Source: Locusta migratoria (lineage: Eukaryota > Arthropoda > Insecta > Orthoptera > Acrididae). From it: a DNA stretch of 64,000 bases. The position numbers and the translations under genes are program-made. Shown piece after piece: positions 32,859-47,391 of this stretch. The notes under the pieces are model-generated. The model saw nothing but the letters and a program-made list of their open reading frames with translations, ran no database searches and was not told the DNA's origin. Position 1 is the stretch's first letter. Every line of letters starts with the position of its first letter. The DNA lies in assembly GCA_026315105.1 (NCBI GenBank), contig CM048751.1, positions 337,388,649 through 337,452,648 on the forward strand, read 5' to 3'.

Positions 32859-32955
32859 CACTGAATCTGAGGACTCCGACACCCCAGAGCTGCATGGCAT
32901 TGATGAATTGTTTGATCATACTTCATTTGAAAAAGGGAAGGCCAATGCAGTTTAG
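32857..32955 (+). other. In-frame open tail after the stop and microsatellite
   Basis: 32 codons in the same frame as the exon, STESEDSDTPELHGIDELFD and onward, ending in TAG at 32953-32955. Its acidic, Ser-rich composition looks like coding sequence. It would be translated only by readthrough of TAG 32821 or in an allele without that stop. It may equally be 3' UTR. Confidence 0.4.
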
Positions 32956-33010
32956 TTTGGACTCAGCCTTGCTACAGTGGTGGTGTACCTGAATGTTTAT
33001 TGATAATGGC

Positions 33011-33016
33011 AATAAA
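33011..33016 (+). terminator. Polyadenylation signal AATAAA
   Basis: First AATAAA after the last exon, followed by a T/G-rich stretch from about 33040. Gives a 3' UTR of about 210 bp. Confidence 0.5.
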
Positions 33017-33029
33017 ACATTCCCTGTAG

Positions 33030-35562
33030 ACCAGTAGACTTTCTATTATCGTGTGTTCTGGGTTGCCTTGGTAGTCAGCATGAACGATGGCCGTACTGCT
33101 GAATATGACTGTGGGCCTAGAGCAGTTGCAGCCATGAGCACACAGTGACATTTAAAATATGGCATTGGTTGGTAACATTTTGTATTGTAAATGATTTAAT
33201 CACAGTGCCAGTTCAGTATGCTCAATTCCAATTAGCTTGTATGTAAGTGTACAAAGGAAAAGAAATTTTGAGAAAAATATATTTTATTGTGTAAGTAAAA
33301 TAATACAATACCAAATATTTGCACAATTATGTATGAAAAATGAACAATGTTCATGGTGCTTCTGAGTTATAAATAAGAAGACTAGATCATAGCATATGGC
33401 TATGTCCAACTGAAGTGATTGTTAACACAACCTTATAGAATGACAAGTGTTGTAAAACTGAATGATTAAAAAAATAATATAATTTTCACACTTTCTAGAA
33501 ATATTTCAGTTTTGTCTTTCTCAACCCTATTTTTGCTTTGCTGAGGAATCAATAAAGCCATTGTTGTTTTAATTTGCACTTACTAATTTCTTGTTGTCTG
33601 TTAAAAAACTGTGTGTTTTTGAACACCGAATAAAAAAAATTAAGACCTTTTTGTGCCTGCATGAAATCTATAGGTAAGTATATATCTTAATTGTAATTTA
33701 GTTAAGTATAGAACTAAGAATTTATTTCTTGTCAAAGCAGTAAAAAAAGTTTGAACATTGTTTACAATGCAATTTGAAAGTCCATTAACATTTGAAAAGA
33801 CAATATTTCATTAAATAATGTTGTTGTCAATGCAGAAATTGACAGTTATGCTTAGAATGATTAGAGGATTTATTGAATGCAAAAAAGTACACAAAATGCT
33901 AGGTACTTCAATTAATAAAAACATTTATTTTATCAAAGATGATTATCTTCATAACAAGTACTCAACACATTGGCTGTCATTTACAATACACCTGTAGTTG
34001 ACAGAAAATGTTGTGAACAGCATTGTTTAGTATATCAGTAATTATAGGGAGGAATTGAGTGCTTTTTCAAAACTCAGTAAATGCAACAGATACAGTTTTA
34101 CATTTTTCAGAATTTGCTGCAAATGCAAGAATGCAAATTAACTGTTCTGCTAAAACCTTATGGACTGGTCCTAACAGAGGAGTAGTTGACTTTTACTAAA
34201 ACTTGTTTCAACAGTTGATGTAATAGGTCAGCATTATGCCATTTCTATGCCTAACTCAGTTTTGGAAATTTTTAAATATATCGAGGTTTGAAACAACTCT
34301 CAGTTGCCATCAGATATTGGGTTTCGATATTCGTACTGAGGTCAATCATGGTAGCCTTTGCACAGCAGTTAAAACTCTACAATCAAGAATCAAATGACTT
34401 GAGGCCTAGGGATATGGAAGCTCAACAGAAGTGATGGCACCAAACGATGTGCACAAGAGATCTATCAGCATGAAGGAATGTGGACTGGAGGGCTATGCTA
34501 TGTAAAAGTCTTACCTTATAGCAGGTGTATATTAACCAGGCTAGGGAAGATGCGATTATGTACCATATCCAGGTACCCCACCTCCATCACGCTGGCTGTT
34601 TGCAAGGAATTTCAATCTTGACTGTGTCATGCAGCACGATTTCCACAATTTTCGGTAGCGCAAGTCACCGCAAATGTGCTCTACATCTTACTACCTCTCT
34701 CCCTAGATTTAATATTATCCCCAATTATCATGAAGTTGCACTTATGTAATGCTTCCAGTGCTACATGTTGGTGTGTTTGTGCTGTAGTTAGTTTCAATAA
34801 AAACCATGTCATTTCATGCATTTGTATCAGTTAGCACCTCTGTACTTGTGTATCCCATGACTTATGCATATTCAAATGCTAATGGATTTAAGGGTCACAC
34901 AGTATGTTTTATGAAAAACTTACTTGGAAGCACATAAAAATGAAACTATTACATACGACAAGAGACAAAATTCATGCTAGCTGTTGAGCATTTGTCTCTT
35001 TGCTAGCTGTAGCGTGTTAGTCCCCCACCTATGCCCCTCTACACATACACAAATCACTCAGATACCTAAATGTACAATCCCTTGACCACAGCAAGACTGT
35101 CCACATTTGTGCATTGAGAGCATTTACATGGGCTTGATAGAGATGTAGGGCAGGGCAGGGAGTGGCAAAGTTCTTTTGTACAGAAAACTTTCCCCACCTC
35201 CCTTTCCCCACTCCAGTCTCCCTCTTCCAACTTCTTCTTCTACTTCTGCAATCTGCAACTAGCCTCCCAGTGTGTGGTGGATGATGATCTGAACACCAGT
35301 GTCACTCCCTGCTTTTCTTGTTAGAGTCTCAGTGTGAAGTCAGAACTGCTTGCATTCGTAACAGGAAATGGGAAAACTTTGTGAGTAGTTAATTGAGAAG
35401 TTACTTTCAAAGTAAACATACTTTTACATGAGATGAATTATGTAAATAATGATATTACATATTAAATTAATTGTGGACTGTTAGACTCTTTTTCAACACT
35501 TAACACCTTTTCATTTTTGCCATTACAACAAATTTCACTAGCACATTTGTATTGGTTATATC
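33030..35562. other. Intergenic, nothing recognised
   Basis: AT-rich. Short open frames without motifs. A possible CR1/L2-like 3' scrap lies near 35242-35330 (CCCAGTGTGTGGTGGATGAT). Confidence 0.45.
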
Positions 35563-35566
35563 TTAA

Positions 35567-35647
35567 CACGTTGGTTGCTGTGTGGCCAATGGCGGCCATA
35601 GCAGGTGGCTCTGGCACGCCTCTGATGTCATTGCGACAGCCAGTGTG
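35567..35647. mobile_element. 81-bp MITE flanked by TTAA, copy 1
   Basis: TTAA at 35563-35566 and 35648-35651. Ends CACGTTGGTTGCTGTGTGGC and the complement of CACACTGGCTGTCGC. Same length as the copy at 52387 and about 85 percent identical by eye. The TTAA target suggests a piggyBac-type transposase. Confidence 0.75.
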
Positions 35648-35664
35648 TTAAAGGGAAATGCTAA

Positions 35665-37913
<2,249 letters not shown>

Positions 37914-37924
37914 TGTGTGATGTA

Positions 37925-40265
37925 CAGGGCCCGGATTTTAATGACAAGTCATTTTTTTTTTTTTTTCTGAACTTCAGGGTGAATTTTAGAACAATTTATA
38001 CACAAATCTAGGCATTTTAGTGTAGAAAAAATGTATTTTAATTGTGCATATAAAGTCATATTTCAACATATTTTAGTAATAGGTCATATTGCGGCTAACT
38101 TTTATTATAACAGGTAATATTTCTACTAAATTTTGCCAGAATGCATATACTGTTTCTCTTGTATCTTTCGGGATATAGGAATAAGAAAATGGATATGTTG
38201 CTCATGAGACAATATTTAACGTGACATTAATAAAAACATAAACATATAAATTAGGTACAGAGCTTTATTTCTCAGGACTGTAGTAGAAAAGCAGTGTAGC
38301 ACAACAGTCATTTCACGAACATAAAACACTGTTGCGCAGAGTTGACAATACGCTCTAAGAGCCAACAAAGGCAGCTACTGTCGTAATAATAATCGTAGTC
38401 GCGCAGGTGTTCACAGTGACCAGTTTGAATACAGCCTGTGCCTTGTTCATCATGCCTAACGTAAAGTGCTCAGACAGCGTGAAGTTGCGAGGATTTGTTC
38501 GAGAATTTGGAGAAAAGTTCTTTAGTACTGATGGGAAAATACTATTTTGTAAACTGTGTGAAGTTAAAGTTAGTGCAGAAAAGCGCTTTAATGTGCAACA
38601 ACACTGTAATACTGCCAAACACAGCAACTGTGTGAAATGAAGTGATGAAAATAACAGCAGGCAAATGTTGTTATTTGGACAGACAGGTCAATCTTCAACC
38701 GTGCAATCATTCTCCAAGGATTTGTGTGAGATGATGGTGTCCTGCAACATCCCATCGGAAAAGCTGAAGAATCCATGCTTCAGACGTTTCTTGGAGAAGT
38801 ATACAACACATCCAGTTCCAGATGAATCTACACCGAGAAAGAATTATTTATCGGTATGCTACAATGATGTGCTCAACAAAATACGAATTACTGTTGCTGA
38901 GCAAAAGATCTGGCTGTTGATTGATGAAACTACGGATGTTAGTGGGCGGTATATTGCAAATGTCGTTGGTGTTCTAAACGTTGATGGAAATGGAGATATT
39001 TTCCTACTAACGTGTGAAGCTCTCAATAGAGTAAACAATTCGACGATTGCTATTTTGTTTGACAATTCTCTAAAGCTACTGTGGCCGGATGGTGTGAAAA
39101 GAGACAAAGTTCTGCTGCTTGTAGGAGATGCCGCTTCATATATGGCTAAAGCAGCCAAAGGACTTCAGATTCTCTACCCCAGTATGGTGTATGTGACTTG
39201 CCTTGCACAGAGTTACTGAAGAGGTATGATCAAATTACCCTGACATGGACAAATTAATTTCCTGTGGCAAGAAAATCTATATCAAAGTTCCACTACAGGT
39301 GCAGAAATTCAAGGAACAGGCACCTTCAATACCCCTCCCACCTTAACCTGTTCTTACACGATGGGGTTCTTGGCTTAATGCTGCTGAGTATTACTGCACC
39401 AACTACACCCAAATAAAGACAATCTTCTGTGAGCTTGATAGCGATGAATAAAGTGCTATCAAAACTGTGAAAGACGTATTTACAGATACATTGTCTGGAA
39501 ACTTGGCATACATCAACACCAATTTTTCAGTGATATCAATCAAACTTGATTTACAAATGGATTGAAAATTTATTGTATTGAAAAAATTCAATAGCGAGCA
39601 GCTTATTGTTCCTTGTGCTTTAGATCATACATTACAAGAGTGAAATTGAGCTGAAAGAGCAGAAGTTTTTGAAATGGTAGTCAATATCTATCTCTTTTTC
39701 AAGTAAATACTAGTTATGTGAGCAGCATCATGTCGTGACTGCAAACCTACAAACTCGGCGTGTGTTGAGAGTAGTGTGAAGCACTGCAGTGCCGAAAAAT
39801 TTGCTGGCCACGTATGTTGGTCCCTCGTGATGTATTAATAATCCATAACCAGAAAATAACTATACACTAATTTTTCTTGGGTGGTGACCAATTACAATGC
39901 ACAATGATCTGCTATGGTTTTATGTAAGGTAATACTTCATTTAATAAGAGGTATACAACTAGTTTGTTGTCCACATCATACAATTGATGGAATACGTATT
40001 TCATGTTCAAAGTAAAAGAGAAGAATAAATTAATGTAAACTGTTCATGGAGAGAAATAAAATTTTCTGAAATTCTACTTAATGACTTTCTAGTTGGAGAT
40101 GATAAACGGAAGAAACACAAAAATACACTTACATTTATTGATGCATCTACACCTCCTAAGGGGACTATTACACTGTTAGCCTTTTTTTTAATTTTATATT
40201 TTGTAGCCTTCGGAAAATGTTGTACGACAAGGTGAAATAAATTGTATAGTGTCTCACATAAAAGC
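37925..40265 (+). mobile_element. hAT-type DNA transposon (decayed)
   Basis: The left end CAGGGCCCGGATTTTAATGA has the CAGGG form of hAT ends. The transposase pseudogene follows. I did not find the matching right end. The 39600-40265 part is repeated in inverse orientation at 41075-41740. Confidence 0.65.
38452..39660 (+). pseudogene. hAT transposase, CGBP1-like BED-finger type
   Basis: The N-terminus (MPNVKCSDSVKLRGFV...) has a zinc finger C-x2-C-x16-H-x4-H near ILFCKLCEVKV...NVQQHCNTAKH. TGA at 38638-38640 is followed in frame by more transposase: the open piece at 38665-39219 contains LIDETTDVSGRYI (first catalytic Asp region) and KVLLLVGDAASYMAKAAKGL (second). After 39219 there are several stops, with a decayed C-terminal part (KKFNSEQLIVPCALD near 39580-39630). 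Dead. Confidence 0.75.
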
Positions 40266-40738
40266 GCTAGTCCTCACGCCCTAGAGTAATGAACTAAAGA
40301 GGAATACAGAACAGTAAAATTACAGACATTTAGTTACCTCCATTTTCAAAGAACTCTATCCGGTTCTCTGAATTGATGTTTATTTTGTTAGGAAGCGGCC
40401 TGATGGGAACTGATTTTCTACGAACACTTTATAAATCACCTGATGACAATTTTCTTTGTCTCCATGGTACTTTCGTTTAGATTTTTCTACTGTAGATGAA
40501 AGAAAAATGTGCCGATTTAGTTTAGCCTCAGATATTGCAGATCAGTTAAGGTGTCATTTTGTGTCGTGTTATGATTTGTTTTTTTCTTCTTGGTGGGCTT
40601 GTGGCCAGAAACAAGGGATCGTCACCCACTGTCAGTGGAAGATCGAAGGAAACATAGGGGTGACTTGTTCACGACCATCTACTTCGAGCCAGCTAACTGT
40701 TAATTAATTTTATAATAATGGAAAGTCCAGTTTGGAAT
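40266..40738. other. Spacer inside the inverted hAT pair, nothing recognised
   Basis: AT-rich with one 83-codon open frame of no known family. Confidence 0.45.
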
Positions 40739-41056
40739 TAATAATATAGTAAGGACAGTTTACAACTCACCGCAAAGACGTGGCAACGAGCTGCGACAGG
40801 CATGTACAAAAGACACACATACAACGCTTTCAGCTATCGGCCATGGCCTTCTTCAGAAAATGGAACACTCACGCAATCACACAGGCACACTTCACAGTCA
40901 TACAACCGTCACCTCCAGCTGCGGCAAGTGCAGATTCTGAAGAAGGCCATGGCCAATAGCTGAAAGTGTTGTATGTGTGTGTCTTTTGTATGTGTCTGTT
41001 GCAGCTCGTCCCCATGTCTTTGTGGTGAGTTGTAAACTGTCCTTACTATATTATTA
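40739..41056. mobile_element. Foldback MITE, GTAAACTGTCCTTA family, full copy
   Basis: TAATAATATAGTAAGGACAG at the left pairs with its complement ending at 41056. Pairing continues through CAACTCACCGCAAAGAC and CACATACAAC. Inner CCATGGCCTTCTTCAG also has its complement. Confidence 0.85.
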
Positions 41057-41074
41057 GTTCATTCTTTCTTTAAT

Positions 41075-41945
41075 TTCAGACGTGGGGGTACCGCAATGAT
41101 GTGGGAAAAGCTGTACACAATTATTTTCACCTTTTGGTACCACATTTTCTGAAAGTTACAAAAGGGAAAATTTTCAAAACGGATATTTTGTCTATTAGAA
41201 GTGGATGCATCTATAAAAAGAAGTTTTTTGGGTTGCTTCTTCATCTTCAACTAGAAAGCCATCAACTGTAATGTCCAAAAATTTTATTTCAGTCCATCAA
41301 CAGCAAATTCACAGTTTACTTTAATTTGTTCTGCTCTTCTAGTTCTAAACACAAAATACATATTCCATGAATTTTATGATGTGGACAAATAACCAGTTGT
41401 ATGCCTCTCATAAAGTCAAGTATGATCCGATGTAAAACTGTAGCAAATTGTTGTCCATTGTAATCAGTCGCTACCCAAGAAAAATTAGTTAACGATTGTT
41501 TTCTGGTTATGGATCAGTAACACATCACGAAGGACCACCAAACGTAGCCAGAAATTCAAATTTTTCGGCGTTGCAGTGCTTCGTGCTACACTCAAACAAA
41601 CAGAGTTCATAGGCTTTCAATTGTAGCATGTTGTCGCTCACATAACTTGCAATTACTTGTGAAAGGAAGTAGAAATCAGTGCAATTACCATTCCAAAAAC
41701 TTCTCTGTTCTTTTAGCTCCACTCATTTTAATATATGGTCTAAAATGCATAGAACAATAAGCTGTCTGCTATCTAACTTTTTCAATACTCGATTTGTAAA
41801 TGAAGTGCACATACTTGACAAAAAATGTTATTTGAAAACAACTGTTACGAATTATGAAAAGGTGAATGTTATATTCGAAAACTTAAGATGTTTTACTACA
41901 ATGTATCAAAAAAATAGTTTTTTTAACGACATACTTTCATCAAAA
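41075..41945 (-). mobile_element. Second copy of the hAT 3' region, inverted
   Basis: Its reverse complement follows 39560-40265: CAGCTTATTGTTC, TTTTTCGGC.CTGCAGTGCTTC-like, TTTTCTGGTTATGGAT, ACATCATAAAATTCATGGAA and GGTACCAAAAGGTGAAAATA all have counterparts in order. Decayed; no usable frame. Confidence 0.7.
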
Positions 41946-42212
41946 TAGTGATGAGTATTATGGATTATGGAACTAATAACTTGCGTGGAATGAAAAGTAG
42001 ACTTTTTATTTTTTCACAGGCAAGGCAAAGCTTGTAAGGAAAAAAATAATTTAATAAAACAATGTACCATGGTCTTGTAGACCATCAACAATTTTTACAA
42101 CATGAAAATCGAAAAAGTGGATTCTCTCATTTTTCGTCTCGGTCCGGCCCAGCACACAGTGTGAACATGCAGGCTGGTGGCGTGTGCTGACTAGGCTGAG
42201 GCTGCTCAGAGA
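41946..42212. other. Intergenic, nothing recognised
   Basis: Changes from AT-rich to GC-rich near 42135. Confidence 0.4.
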
Positions 42213-42386
42213 AGAGAGAAGGCCGCGGCACTCCCGTGTGACATTACACAGAGTAGGTTGCGATCACGTAGCTGATTGAGTGGCCACTGGGGCACAGCCC
42301 ACTATGATGTAGCAGCCAGCCAGTCAGATATGCGATCGCAACCTACTCTGCATGACGTCATACAGAGGCGCCGCGGCCTTCTCTCT
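42213..42386. repeat. GC-rich foldback, 55-bp arms
   Basis: AGAGAGAAGGCCGCGGC (42213) pairs with GCCGCGGCCTTCTCTCT (42370-42386), and AGAGTAGGTTGCGATC pairs with GATCGCAACCTACTCT. About 70 bases lie between the arms. CpG content is well above the surroundings. Family unknown. Confidence 0.8.
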
Positions 42387-42724
42387 AGGTGGTGTTGGCT
42401 CAGCTCGGCCTGGCCGGTGCGACGTGAATACGGGAGTACCGGGGCTCGTCCCGTCCCAACATATGTTGCTCTCGCTAGTGTGATGTCATCGCTCCCCCTA
42501 TACCAGCTGTCAGCCGGCGAGAGCGACCCGCGAGCACGGCAGGAAGTGAGCGTGAGTGGCGGCCCTTTTGAACAGCTCTACACTTACAGAGGTCATGTTT
42601 CTCAATTGCGGTTTGTCTTCATTCCCTTCTTTCATTGCTTGCATTCCTTCCCATCCCTCCCACTCTTCACTACCCTTCCCAAACCCCTCCCTGGTCCATT
42701 CCTTGCCTGCAGCTTTGGTTAGAC
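42387..42724. other. Intergenic, nothing recognised
   Basis: GC-rich then C/T-rich, with a short motif-free open frame. Confidence 0.35.
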
Positions 42725-43384
42725 TTGTCCCGTAACTCTAAAGCCCTCTGTTGCACTGTTAAATCTCTGTTGCCAATTTCAGGCAGTTCTTGATTCGTTC
42801 CATGGTGCAGAAGTTGTGTAAACAGGCAGTTCCGTCGTCAATGACTGTGCTGGATTTGTCTATGCCAGTGGTCAGCGTGTCAAACAGTATCCATTGTCCA
42901 ATGGGAGCAATATTGGCATCTCAGGAAACGAACACATCGATCAGCTAGCCAAGCAGGCTATTGCCTCAAGCCCCTAGAAATCGGTCTCCAGGAAACGGTT
43001 CTCTGACTGGAGTTAAATCAGAAGGTGCTTGGGCTCTGGAATTCTGAGTGGGCTGACTTGAATGCTCCGAATAAGCTCCGTGCAGTCAAGTCCTCTACGG
43101 CCATGTGGAGGTCCTCCCTGCAGGAGTTCGTTGTTCTCTGCTGACTATGTATTGGCCATACATGGTTAACGCGTGGCCACCTTTTATATCAAGAGGACCA
43201 ACCAAATTGCCATTGTGGCATTCTGTTGACAGTGGACCACATCCTGTTGGACTATCCACTTTCAGCCTTCTTGTGGAGGTGAACCTACCTACTGTGCTTC
43301 CTTTAATTTTAGCTGACCTTGCCACTATGGCTGACCTTGTTTTAGGTTTTATTCATGCATCTGGCTTTTATTGTTATATTTAGT
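42725..43384 (+). mobile_element. I-clade-like LINE, 3' fragment (RNase H end, C-terminal knuckle)
   Basis: Pieces read CAGFVYASGQRV, GNEHIDQLAKQA (RNase H end), LGLWNSEWADLN, and CHCGILLTVDHILLDYPL (C-terminal CCHC) in broken frames. Ends where the next LINE begins. Confidence 0.65.
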
Positions 43385-43385
43385 G

Positions 43386-45240
43386 TCCCCCTTCGGGTTC
43401 GGGGGTAAAAACAGGCCCGAGGTATTCCTGCCTGTCATAAGAGGCAGCTAAAAGGAGTCTCCACCTGCTTCAGCCACAAGTTTTGGTACCCCTGTGGGTT
43501 TGACCTCCACAACCTCCAAATTCTTCTGCAGTGCCAGCCATTTGGGTACCATATATCTCCTGTGCAGTTCCAACTTAGGGACCCATTATGGAATGGGCTT
43601 GTAACCGCAGCCTCTCTAGCCCTTGGATGGGAGAAAAGTGAGGACGGGCTGAGATGTGCAAGTTTCGTCAATTGTGCAATGGCTCCTGTCCACCCTTTAC
43701 ATAATGGCTCAATTAGCACCTGAAATCCAGCACAATTGCCAGTTCCTTGTGGTGGGGACATCATGCACCCTTTTGGTTGTAGCCCACTTGTCACACAGGG
43801 ATTACACTACTGGTGCCAGAGCTGCGAACTCCTCATGAAGGCCAAGGAGTAGCTGCTCGTCTCTGAGGACCACCAGGACTCCTACCAGATGACCTTTGTT
43901 GCAACTGGGTCGCGTCTGTGAGGAGAGTCCCTGATTGGGACTGGGTGGTATCGGGTTGGATAACCCACAATAGAGATCTAAGTTGGGTTACATTGGCAGA
44001 CATACAACTGCCGTCTCAAAGTGAGGAAAGTTTGCTTAAGTGTACAAACCCCTCCAATTGTCCCCTCCCTAGCCACACCATGATAGAAATAGAGGGTCAC
44101 AAACCAGACAGAACCGTATTCTCCACGAAATCTCATCTGTACCAGGACTGATGGGGACTCTTTCTTGGTGACCAAGCCTCAGTTCTTCATGGATCATCTC
44201 AAGGATATGTTTGGGGAAGTGGACTCACTGTCAAAAATGTGCAACTGCTCCATGTGATATGCACAGTAGCCCCTGCCCAGTCATCGGAGTTACTCGCCTG
44301 GGACAAGCTGGGTGATATTGCAGTGTCCATTACTTCCCATTAAGTCACTGAATATGGTCTAGGGTGCTATTTTCCATTGGGATTTGATGCTCCAGACCAA
44401 TGCCGAGCTACGCGCAACCTCAAACAATGAGGAGTTCATTTCATGTGGCGCATATATAAGGCTCCAAAGGGTAACAGGGTTGCCATCAGAGCCTTCATCT
44501 CAGCCTCTGAACAATATGTTCTTCCTCCCCCCTCCCCGCCCCACTCCCATGAGGAGCTTCAAATGCTGTAAATTTGGCCACATGTCCTCTCGTAATTCCA
44601 GCACTACGTGTAGGGACTATAAGTGTCCAATATATCCAGACATTCCGTGTACACCACTCCCATCTGTGTGAATTGTGGCCAGGACCATCCTCCCTGCTTG
44701 TCGGAATGCACTGTTCTTCAATCGGAGTGAAAAATAATTTGAGTATAACATCCTGGACTGGTTAACATACACTGAGGCAAGGAAGAAATTCGAACAACTA
44801 CACCCTGTATAAATGACCACTTCTTTTGCAGCAGTTACGTTGTCGCCGCCCTCTCTGGCAATGGCAGTATCCCCACTATGTCTTTTTCTGTGGGCCCCCA
44901 TGGTGGTTGGGAGGTTCCCTTACTCCTACTGCTCCCAAGGCAATTGCTTTGTGGGCAATCCTCACTTCTGTCAGAGAAACATCCACCTTCTCGGCTTCTC
45001 TCGCTTAGAAGGGACCCCTTGGGACACGCCCTTCCCAGAGTTCCGCCAGTGTCAATATCAACACTAGCCATCAGCAGGCGAAGCCGCAGGCTGCTGCAGG
45101 TTTTCGCACTTGTCCTCACTCACTGAGACTGAGTCTGCGAAACCCTCCCCATTGTCAAAGCTTCCAAAGGACAGGACGGATAGGAAGAAAATGAAAAAGA
45201 CAAACAAGTAAAAGGACACCCTGGTGGCTTCCACACCACC
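43386..45240 (+). mobile_element. I-clade-like LINE, 5' portion (5' UTR and gag, decayed)
   Basis: Starts CCCCTTCGGGTTCGGGGG, then CCGAGGTATTCCTGCCTGTC, a 5' end common to this LINE group. ORF1 remnants include MRSFKCCKFGHMSS and CPIYPDIPC (knuckles, 44540-44660). No endonuclease or RT follows. Confidence 0.65.
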
Positions 45241-45473
45241 ATTGCCTTCGTCAGAAAAAGGAACACATACATTCACGCACTCGCTCAGACAACTACATAA
45301 GCACTGTGTCAGGCAACATATATACTTTCAATTTTGAATACACAAATTACATTTCAGTATCACTACACTATTCATTGTCATTTGCCTTTGGTTGTTGATT
45401 TCATTGAGTTCCAATATTGCTTCAAAAAATGTAATTCGTGATGTTTATTTCATTGAAACTACCATTGTTAGCA
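45241..45473. other. Short spacer with MITE-like scrap
   Basis: GCCTTCGTCAGAAAAAGGAA resembles the interior of the foldback MITE at 40739. Confidence 0.4.
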
Positions 45474-46242
45474 ACCCCCCTCAGGGGCTCAGCATTAATT
45501 TGCTGAGTAGGGGCTTGTCAAATCCGGGGTCCTGAGCTGTGGTTTGTGTCACGCCAACAGTCCGCTCTGTGCGTGCTTCAACAACCATCGTTCGGCGTGA
45601 CAGTGGAACGTTGTACATTTCAGAGCCCGGGGATCTTGGCTTAATTGCCTGCGTCGTGAGGATGGTATGAACCTCTATATATTAAAAAAAAACTCAATCT
45701 CAAGGTGTGCTACATGTCGAGGAGATGCACGACTGTTTGAGGTTGAAGAGTCATTAGTGAGCAACCTCTGAGGAACCTGCCCCACCTCAGTTGTATAAGG
45801 CTTACCCAGGTAAGCAGAGCTCTGCCTGGGCTTCCTAGCAGCACGTGGGGACAGGATGAAAAGAGCAAAAACTGTGTTGCCGGACGTAGAAATGGCGTCT
45901 CTAAGAGAGGTAGGGCTCAAATGCAGCAACATATGACCCCCCCACTCGTTTCCTTCTCTGGCCACCCCATGGGAGGAACGTAGGGCTCGTCGACAAGGTG
46001 AGTCTTATGCCCCTAAATACCTTGTCTGTAGTGGGACAGATGGAGAACCCTTTCAGTCGACGAAGCCATTATTTTTTGTGGAGCACCTGGAGAATAAGTA
46101 TGGAGAGGTCGAGGGCATGTCTAAAATGAGATCAGAGACACTCCTCATAACAATGTCATCCCCAGTGCAGTAACGAGCACTGCTTGCCTGTGACAAGCTG
46201 GGTGATGTTCCCATTACAATAACACCTCACAAGAGTTTAAAC

Positions 46243-47358
46243 ATGGTCCAAGGCATTATATTCCATAAAGACCACCTTTTTCAATCTGATGATGAACTAC
46301 AAGCAAACCTAGAGCAGCGAGATGTTCATTTTATCCGGCATACTTTTAGGGGTCCGAACGAGAAGAGGTTTGCCACCAGTGCCTTCATCTTGGCTTTCGA
46401 GGCTGATTCATTTCCCGAGAAGGTCAAGGTGTTGATCTACTGGTGCGATGTTAAGCCCTACATTCCTTCCCCTATGCGTTGTTTTAAGTGCTGGAGGTAT
46501 GGGCACATGTCATCCCAGTGTGATGCCAATCCAACCTGCCAGGAATGCAAATGTGCATCTCATCCCGATGTCCCATGTGCCCCTCCTCCAGTCTGCATCA
46601 GCTGCAGCATCACCATGTGCCCTGCTCGCCACATTGCACAGTTTTGCACAAAGAGAGGAAAATCATGCAATATAAGACCTTGGACAGGTTGTCATACTCA
46701 GAGGCTAAACGTAAGTACTTGAAACTCCATCCTGTACACATGATCACCTCCTATGCTACAGCTGCTTTGGCATCGCTATCTATGGTGCCAAGATCACTAA
46801 CTGTTCAGCCAGTTGCAGTGGGTCAACAGACCTTACCACCTCCACCCGCCCCCCAAGATGGTTGGGGGAACCTCTTCTTTTGTTGCTCCCAAAACTCCAA
46901 CTTTGGGAGCTATTCCCCTCCAAACACCGGAGACATCGGTCCCCACCCCCGAGCCAGAGAAGGAGCAGCCTCCTCTGGCTCCTCTCACAAGGAAGTGATC
47001 ACTTGCATCCCATCCTTCCTCGGCTTCCTCCACTGGAAAAGCAGACCCCAGACAGTGCCAACGAAGGCCAGTCATAGGGCTTCGAGGTCATCCTCAGTCC
47101 TGGAGTCTGAGTCAGCAAAGCCCACCAGATGTGAGAAGTCGAAGGAGCAGCAAGAGAGACAAAAGAAGAAATAGAAAACTAGTGAAAAGACAATGTACCA
47201 TGGTAGTTCCTGCACTACCACCCCATACCTCCACCTCTAAAGATGAGGTGGAGATTCCAGTGTCCCCTACGGACCTGAATCTCGACTGTGTCTCAGAAAA
47301 TATGGACATTGATTCAACAGCCTCGGCAGCAGTTAAAGGAACTGATCCTGAGGTATAA
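46243..47358 (+). pseudogene. Gag-like ORF1 of the 45.5-51.3 kb LINE
   Basis: 46243-46722 reads EKVKVLIYWCDVKPYIPS, then CFKCWRYGHMSSQC and CQECKCASHPDVPC (CCHC knuckles) and a third Cys/His cluster (CISCSITMC...H). It shifts frame near 46700 and continues through a Pro/Ser-rich region to 47358. Nucleic-acid binding and particle formation are the family role. Confidence 0.75.
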
Positions 47359-47391
47359 AAGCCGTCCTTAGTACCTCATGTCTTCCCAGAC

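Noticed and set aside
35242..35330. CR1/L2-like 3' scrap (- strand)
   Set aside because: Only about 20 bases resemble the family terminus; not enough to annotate.
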